Assembly (NCBI GenBank): GCA_023409675.1
Contig: JAEYRC010000126.1
Coordinates: forward strand, 1-17,562
DNA length: 17,562 nucleotides
Direction: 5' to 3'
Source: Bacteroidota bacterium
GTDB lineage: Bacteria > Bacteroidota > Bacteroidia > Chitinophagales > Chitinophagaceae
Shown here one piece after another: positions 13,384 through 17,562 of the stretch (positions are counted from its first letter, which is position 1; each line of letters opens with the position of its first letter). The translations under genes were made by a program, and so were the position numbers. A model generated the notes under the pieces. It was not told the DNA's origin. It saw only the letters and a list, made by a program, of their open reading frames with translations, and searched no databases.

Positions 13384-14202
13384 TTAAATTCCGGTATAAT
13401 TCTTAGGAATTGTAAATGGCATGCTTAATACTTCGTTAAAATCATATTGTTTAAACTCCAAATCAATGGTAAGAACGGAATTATCCGAAAGTGTAATGGT
13501 TCTTCCAGCCGGAAAATGGGTGTTTCCGGTAGCCCGGTGATCCCTGTACAATAAATTGGCAAAGCGCCCCCGCACCGGATTTTTGTCTTCAAGACGGATG
13601 CTTTGCAACCGGTAGTTTTCTTTCGCCACCCGCAACACATTCCGGAACTCATTCCCCTCAGAAGTTATGGCAATTACCGGTAGCGTATTTTCTGTCTGAA
13701 ATGAAACCAGGGTATCCGTTAAATTTACCGGATTTCCGATGATCAGATCCTGAAGATCATAAAAATCAAATGGTATGCGGGTGATTTCCTGTAAATATGC
13801 GATCGGTCGTACCTGGTATTCTTTATCCAGCTTATTGATCAGCCGGATACTGTCGGGCGTAACCAGCATGCGCATCGCTTCAATTCCCAATACCGCATTT
13901 ACAGATACCCAGATAGCGCTGTCGTGTCTCATCCGGATATAGGCATTAAAATCTGTATTCTTACCATCACGATCGGTATAAGCAACTTTAACCTTTGCGG
14001 AAAAACTATTGTAACTGATTTTTCGCTTATCGACTTCTTCCATAACCTGCCGCAAATAGCCTGCAGAATCTATTCCGTTGGATACTGCCATAGCCAGTGT
14101 ATCGGCTGCAGCTGTGGAAGACTGCACGGGTTTTACCGACCGACACCCTGTGATAGCGGCTACTATAGCAAAACTGAATAGGATCGTGAGCGTTCTTTTC
14201 AT
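13384..14202 (-). CDS. DUF4292 domain lipoprotein
   Basis: A 272-residue protein starting MKRTLTILFSFAIVAAITGC, a lipoprotein signal with Cys20 as the lipidated residue (Ile-Thr-Gly-Cys). The mature part has KISYNSFSAKVKVAY, MRHDSAIWVSV, IEAMRMLVTPDSIRLINKLDKEY and a C-terminal beta-rich segment ending VLSMPFTIPKNY. I recognise these as DUF4292, whose fold resembles LolA/LolB-like outer-membrane lipoprotein carriers; that resemblance is inference. The ATG at 14202 is chosen over an upstream ATG at 14325, because the longer version lacks a signal peptide and overlaps dut. It lies 4 nt after dut and 45 nt before envC, which suggests one transcript. A role at the outer membrane or in envelope maintenance fits, but is unproven. 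Confidence 0.82.
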   Translation of the reverse strand: MKRTLTILFSFAIVAAITGCRSVKPVQSSTAAADTLAMAVSNGIDSAGYLRQVMEEVDKRKISYNSFSAKVKVAYTDRDGKNTDFNAYIRMRHDSAIWVSVNAVLGIEAMRMLVTPDSIRLINKLDKEYQVRPIAYLQEITRIPFDFYDLQDLIIGNPVNLTDTLVSFQTENTLPVIAITSEGNEFRNVLRVAKENYRLQSIRLEDKNPVRGRFANLLYRDHRATGNTHFPAGRTITLSDNSVLTIDLEFKQYDFNEVLSMPFTIPKNYTGI

Positions 14203-14206
14203 GCGT

Positions 14207-14647
14207 TTATTTTCCTGTATGGCCAAATCCCCCGGCGGCTCTTTTTGTTGATGATAATTCCTCCGCAACAGTCCAGGTGATGCGGGAATATTGCTGTACA
14301 ACCAGTTGCGCGATGCGATCGCCATGTTGTATGACCTGATCTTCCTGCGAAAGATTAATCAGTATAACATTGATTTCTCCTCTGTAATCGGCATCAATCG
14401 TGCCCGGAGCGTTCAAACAGGTAAGTCCCTGTTTAATTGCCAGTCCGCTTCTTGGCCTTACCTGGCCTTCATAACCCTTCGGTAATTCAATAGATAAGCC
14501 GGTAGGCACCAATGCGCGCTGCATTGGCTTTAAAATAAGGGGTTCTGTAAGATTTGCCCGCAGATCCATTCCAGCTGAATCTTCCGTGGCATATTCGGGA
14601 AGCGCATTTGCCGATGTATTGAGTACCTTAACCTTTATCTCCGCCAT
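14207..14647 (-). CDS. dut: dUTP diphosphatase (dUTPase)
   Basis: A 146-residue trimer-forming enzyme that hydrolyses dUTP to dUMP and pyrophosphate, keeping uracil out of DNA and supplying dTMP synthesis. All five conserved motifs are present: AGMDLRAN (25-32), RPRSGLA (64-70), GTIDADYRGEINV (82-94, with the catalytic Asp in IDADY), GDRIAQLV (109-116), and the C-terminal lid RAAGGFGHTG (136-145). The length is standard. It starts 151 bp downstream of ispF and ends 4 nt before the lipoprotein gene. A box reading TACCTTTG on the minus strand (14653-14660) lies just upstream. Confidence 0.95.
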   Translation of the reverse strand: MAEIKVKVLNTSANALPEYATEDSAGMDLRANLTEPLILKPMQRALVPTGLSIELPKGYEGQVRPRSGLAIKQGLTCLNAPGTIDADYRGEINVILINLSQEDQVIQHGDRIAQLVVQQYSRITWTVAEELSSTKRAAGGFGHTGK

Positions 14648-14652
14648 GCTTT

Positions 14653-14660
14653 CAAAGGTA
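14653..14660 (-). promoter_or_regulatory. Possible -7 box for dut with near-leaderless start
   Basis: On the minus strand this reads TACCTTTG, a full match to TAnnTTTG. Only 5 nt separate it from the dut ATG, so any transcript would be leaderless or nearly so. A TTTG lies 25 nt upstream of it, longer than the usual 19-21, which weakens the call. Confidence 0.35.
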
Positions 14661-14798
14661 TTCAGATTAATTTGTACTGCTCTTTCAAACTCTAAAAAAA
14701 TTACCCGCTAGACCGGCGAGGATCTAATCACGGAAATTTTTGCAGCAATTGTTCACGCTGCCCTGAAATTGCCGGCAGGTAATCATTGCCAATAGTTG

Positions 14799-15275
14799 TT
14801 ACATCTTTTGCAGCAAAACTGTTGCATAGGCGGCAAGACCCTCTTCCCGGCCAATGAAACCCATTTTCTCTGCAGTAGTGGCTTTGATGGAAATATCTTC
14901 TGTGGATATATTCAGAATAGCAGCTATAGTTTCCTGCATCGGGAGTACGTAAGGCTTGATCTTTGGCTGCTCAAGACAGAGCGTAGAATCAATATTTACA
15001 ATCTTATAACCCTTTGCTTCTATTAAGGCATAGCTCCGGGCCAGTAAAATTTTACTGTCAATATCCTTATTCGCCTGATCTGTATCGGGGAAATGCACAC
15101 CTATATCCCCCAGTGCCAGCGCGCCCAGCATGGCATCACATATCGCGTGTAACAGCACATCGGCATCACTGTGCCCTAATGCGCCACGGGTATGCGGCAC
15201 TTTAATGCCCCCCAGCCACAAATCCCGTCCTTCAGCAAATTGATGAAAATCGATACCATAACCGATTCTATACAT
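14799..15275 (-). CDS. ispF: 2-C-methyl-D-erythritol 2,4-cyclodiphosphate synthase
   Basis: A 158-residue trimeric enzyme of the non-mevalonate (MEP) isoprenoid pathway, cyclising CDP-ME 2-phosphate to MEcPP with loss of CMP. Zinc ligands Asp9, His11 and His43 are visible in GYGIDFH and HSDADVLLHAICDAMLGA. Further signatures are GDIGVHFPDTD, LEQPKIKPY and KATTAEKMGFIGREEG. The length is standard. It lies 175 bp downstream of porV and 151 bp upstream of dut; no other MEP genes are nearby. The gap to dut holds a weak 5-bp stem (14742-14746 with 14757-14761) and nothing else I can name. A TATCTTCG box upstream may drive it. Confidence 0.95.
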   Translation of the reverse strand: MYRIGYGIDFHQFAEGRDLWLGGIKVPHTRGALGHSDADVLLHAICDAMLGALALGDIGVHFPDTDQANKDIDSKILLARSYALIEAKGYKIVNIDSTLCLEQPKIKPYVLPMQETIAAILNISTEDISIKATTAEKMGFIGREEGLAAYATVLLQKM

Positions 15276-15298
15276 AACAGGTCAATTCAGGTGAAGCG

Positions 15299-15306
15299 CG
15301 AAGATA
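15299..15306 (-). promoter_or_regulatory. Possible -7 box for ispF
   Basis: On the minus strand this reads TATCTTCG, followed by CGC, 23 nt before the ispF ATG. It shares the TTCG ending with the stronger bshA candidate. No CAA (minus-strand TTG) is found at the proper distance, so the call is tentative. Confidence 0.35.
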
Positions 15307-15385
15307 GCAAGTTCAGGTCAACACTACCCATACCGCATGTTTTACAATGGATGCTTCAGCCGCAGCCGTACGGCCAGATACAGCA

Positions 15386-15427
15386 AGGCCTTTTATCCTT
15401 CCTGTTGTTCAGAACGATAAAAGGCCT
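15386..15427 (-). terminator. 12-bp inverted repeat after porV, possible transcript-end hairpin
   Basis: AGGCCTTTTATC (15386-15397) is exactly complementary to GATAAAAGGCCT (15416-15427), with an 18-nt loop that itself contains GTT/AAC. It lies 23 nt past the porV stop. The stem is perfect and strong, but no T-tract follows on the minus strand. It could therefore protect or process the porV 3' end rather than act as a classic intrinsic terminator. Confidence 0.5.
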
Positions 15428-15450
15428 GTAGCGTATGAAGCGAATAATTT

Positions 15451-16614
15451 TTACTGAGCGGCATCCAGGTCGAAGATCAACCCAAAGCGCAGCGTATTGG
15501 ACAGCGGATTACGATTGATGCCGGCGCCTGATGGCACCAGGTATGAGAAGTTCAGCCCAAATACATTGTATTTGATACCCACCCCAAGGGTGAAATATTT
15601 CCGGTTACCCTTGGTCTTATCTTCAAAGAAATACCCGGCACGGGCAAAGAACTGATCATTGTACGAATATTCACCGCCAACAGAAAGCTGAAACTCTTTT
15701 AATTCTTCTCCGAAACCGCCCGGTGCATCATTAAAGGAACTGAACCAGCTGCTTACCACACTCTGGTTGCGGTAGTTCTGATTGATAATCTCATTCTGAT
15801 CCGGATCATCGGTATATTCAGGAGGTGTTGGAACCATCAGTTTATGAACATCTACACCAAACTGAATGGAATTGTTTTCATCGAATACTTTACGGTACAC
15901 TGTACCCAGACTTAAATTAGCCGGAATATAATCGCGCTGGTTGGCATCGCGGGTATAGCCGATCTTGGATCCGAGGTTCGATAAGGCGGCACCGAAATTC
16001 CAGCCCTGGCCATATTCATCAGCGCCGGTATAGAAAAAGCTGAGGTCACCGGCTACCGCATTACCCGCCTGGTATACATTCGACTGATCTGAATATCCAC
16101 CAACAAGATTTGAATTGATATACCGCAGCGCGATACCTAACCCAATCTGATCTGAAAGTTTACGGGAATATCCAAAATCCACACTGAATTCGCGCGGACG
16201 GCCATTTCCAAAGTCGTTACCTGCGCCATCGGTAAATTGAATATTACCCAGACTGAAATAACGAATGGAAGATGAAAGCGCCTGCTGGTCATCAAGCTGA
16301 TGGTACCCAGCTGCGGTAAGCAGATAAACATCATTCAAACCCAGATCTTTCAACCAGGGTGTATAGGTGATCCCGACAGCAGAGCGGGATAATGCAAAAG
16401 GAGTTTTTGAAAGATTCCAGAACGCGGAATTCGCGTCGGCCGTTGTGGCAACGCCTAATTCGCCCATACCACCGGCCCGGGCATCGGGAGATATCCGCAG
16501 AAAGGGTACAGCGGTGGTAACCACATTGATCCGGTCAGCCTCCTGGGCGTTCACCGTGTTCATACCCAATATCAACAACAGAAATGCAGTTAGTTTTAAG
16601 GTCCTTATTTTCAT
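15451..16614 (-). CDS. porV: Type IX secretion outer-membrane protein PorV
   Basis: A 387-residue outer-membrane beta-barrel. A signal peptide (about 1-23, Asn-Ala before Gln24) leads into VPFLRISPDARAGGMGELGVATTADANSAFWN, the PorV/PorQ signature. Amphipathic strands follow, ending in a final strand of alternating hydrophobic residues. PorV (LptO) delivers C-terminal-domain cargo from the SprA translocon to the PorU sortase, so the adjacent porU gene strongly supports this over PorQ. The ATG at 16614 is used, because the upstream ATG (16698) would add a stretch that breaks the signal peptide. It lies 162 bp after porU on the same strand. The gap shows no clear promoter; a TATTTTCG box at 16750-16757 is a weak possibility. 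Confidence 0.92.
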   Translation of the reverse strand: MKIRTLKLTAFLLLILGMNTVNAQEADRINVVTTAVPFLRISPDARAGGMGELGVATTADANSAFWNLSKTPFALSRSAVGITYTPWLKDLGLNDVYLLTAAGYHQLDDQQALSSSIRYFSLGNIQFTDGAGNDFGNGRPREFSVDFGYSRKLSDQIGLGIALRYINSNLVGGYSDQSNVYQAGNAVAGDLSFFYTGADEYGQGWNFGAALSNLGSKIGYTRDANQRDYIPANLSLGTVYRKVFDENNSIQFGVDVHKLMVPTPPEYTDDPDQNEIINQNYRNQSVVSSWFSSFNDAPGGFGEELKEFQLSVGGEYSYNDQFFARAGYFFEDKTKGNRKYFTLGVGIKYNVFGLNFSYLVPSGAGINRNPLSNTLRFGLIFDLDAAQ

Positions 16615-16776
16615 AATTGAATTTTTGACGATTTCGTAGCTTCCCGGTGGTGCTCTAAATAATAATGCCAGAAATGACTTATCCAGGGATAACTTCAAAA
16701 AACGACAGGAAATAATAAATATTGGGTAGAAATTCTTTCGATAGATGAACGAAAATACAGCTTTTGAATAAATAGG

Positions 16777-17562
16777 TTAAAGCAAATACAGTTTTTCAAC
16801 TTTCCGGGCCTGCCTGCCATCGGAGCCCCTGACCGTTAAGGTATACACATACACCCCGCGGGCCAGTTTTTGTCCGAAATCATCCCGCCCGTCCCAAAAC
16901 ACCTCATTGGAACGGTTTCCGCTTGCAAATATTGTTTGATGGAGCGTTTTTACAAGTTTTCCGGTGACCGTAAAAACCTGAATATGAATGGTAAGATTAT
17001 CCCCTGCCCGGTTGTGGTCGAACCAGAAACTGGTACGGGTAGTAAAAGGATTGGGATAATTCAGCACATTTTTCAAAACGATATTTTCATCTTCAACAAT
17101 ACGAAAGTCAAGATTTGCCGATCCGGCATTGTTCGCCACATCCCAGGCCTTTATCGTGAGGTTATGTATGCCCGGTTCCAGGGAAGGCAACTGGTAACGA
17201 ACTACGCCGCGCGTAAAATCATTTTCATCGGCCTCGTAATATTCATTCAATATAAACTGCTGGTCAGGATTGTTATCCAGAATCGCTACCAGGTCATGAC
17301 CCAGACCAATCCCGGAAATATTTATCCCGGAAGAATCCCGGAGTTTCACCAGCAGTATGGGTTGTTCATTCGTGATCCCTCCGCTTATGAACTGTTCATC
17401 GTTCAAAAATACCTGTACCTGTGGACCTTCGGTATCTGTGGTGCTGTCGCCGCTTCCGCCAATAATAACTTCCTGCATTCCACGGGCATCGGTATGGCCA
17501 TCTTCAGCATAAAACTGCATTTTTCCAGGTCCGTATGCATAGCGTATATCGCGGGGTACAAT
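16777..17562 (-). CDS. porU: Type IX secretion sortase PorU, C-terminal part
   Basis: The frame is open to the right edge, so the 261 residues seen are the C-terminal part of a much larger protein; the gingipain-like catalytic domain lies outside. The visible part opens with IVPRDIRYAYGPGKMQFYAEDG and GMQEVIIGG. It continues with a beta-sandwich containing GPQVQVFLND and LPSLEPGIHNLTIKAWDVANN, and ends in a C-terminal domain with VLNYPNPFTTRTSFWFDHN, VFWDGRDDFGQKLARGVYVYTL and KVEKLYLL. This arrangement is characteristic of PorU, which removes the C-terminal signal from secreted proteins and attaches them to a lipopolysaccharide-linked anchor at the cell surface. It is immediately upstream of porV, the usual partner. 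Confidence 0.92.
   Translation of the reverse strand: MVPRDIRYAYGPGKMQFYAEDGHTDARGMQEVIIGGSGDSTTDTEGPQVQVFLNDEQFISGGITNEQPILLVKLRDSSGINISGIGLGHDLVAILDNNPDQQFILNEYYEADENDFTRGVVRYQLPSLEPGIHNLTIKAWDVANNAGSANLDFRIVEDENIVLKNVLNYPNPFTTRTSFWFDHNRAGDNLTIHIQVFTVTGKLVKTLHQTIFASGNRSNEVFWDGRDDFGQKLARGVYVYTLTVRGSDGRQARKVEKLYLL

Noticed and set aside
14203..14325. N-terminal extension of the DUF4292 protein
   Set aside because: It overlaps dut in another frame and would bury the lipoprotein signal; the ATG at 14202 starts directly with that signal.

Overview
The window looks like ordinary chromosome from a free-living member of the phylum Bacteroidota, perhaps a Chitinophagia- or Cytophagia-like lineage. 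Three things point there: type IX secretion genes found essentially only in that phylum (porU, porV and a PorP/SprF-family protein), a bacillithiol-type BshA, and several promoters of the Bacteroidota form TTG-N19/20-TAnnTTTG. GC content appears moderate. I see no tRNA, rRNA, CRISPR array, insertion sequence or prophage. Genus and species cannot be told from this sequence alone.

Layout, left to right. Positions 1-227 hold the C-terminal end of an adenine deaminase. A same-strand cluster follows at 431-3337: a LiaF-like four-helix membrane protein, a DUF4288 protein, a LytS-type membrane histidine kinase and a LytTR response regulator. The kinase and regulator genes overlap by 23 bp. This is the best candidate for a little-studied signalling unit here, probably sensing the cell envelope. 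Next come anmK (cell-wall sugar recycling, minus strand), upp (uracil salvage) and an orphan PorP/SprF outer-membrane protein (plus strand). A minus-strand pair encodes 3-methyladenine DNA glycosylase and a DASS/SLC13 anion transporter. The plus strand then carries an EI24/CysZ-like membrane protein and an RsmI-like methyltransferase, the latter overlapping a small membrane-anchored unknown tail to tail. bshA follows.

From 11.9 kb to the right edge the genes are on the minus strand and are read right to left: porU (cut by the window edge), porV, ispF, dut, a DUF4292 lipoprotein and an EnvC-like murein hydrolase activator. PorU and PorV are partners in the type IX cell-surface attachment complex. 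dut, the lipoprotein and envC are tightly spaced and probably co-transcribed.

Most of the gene content is housekeeping: nucleotide salvage and sanitation, isoprenoid precursors, low-molecular-weight thiol, DNA repair, wall turnover and secretion. The least expected non-coding structure is the region between bshA and envC (11905-12042). It is made almost entirely of direct repeats built on an ATCTGCG core and runs into the envC stop codon. Other non-coding structures are a 12-bp inverted repeat after porV, a hairpin in the porP leader, and several perfect palindromes between genes. I find no clear evidence of a wholly new system; the candidates below are graded accordingly.
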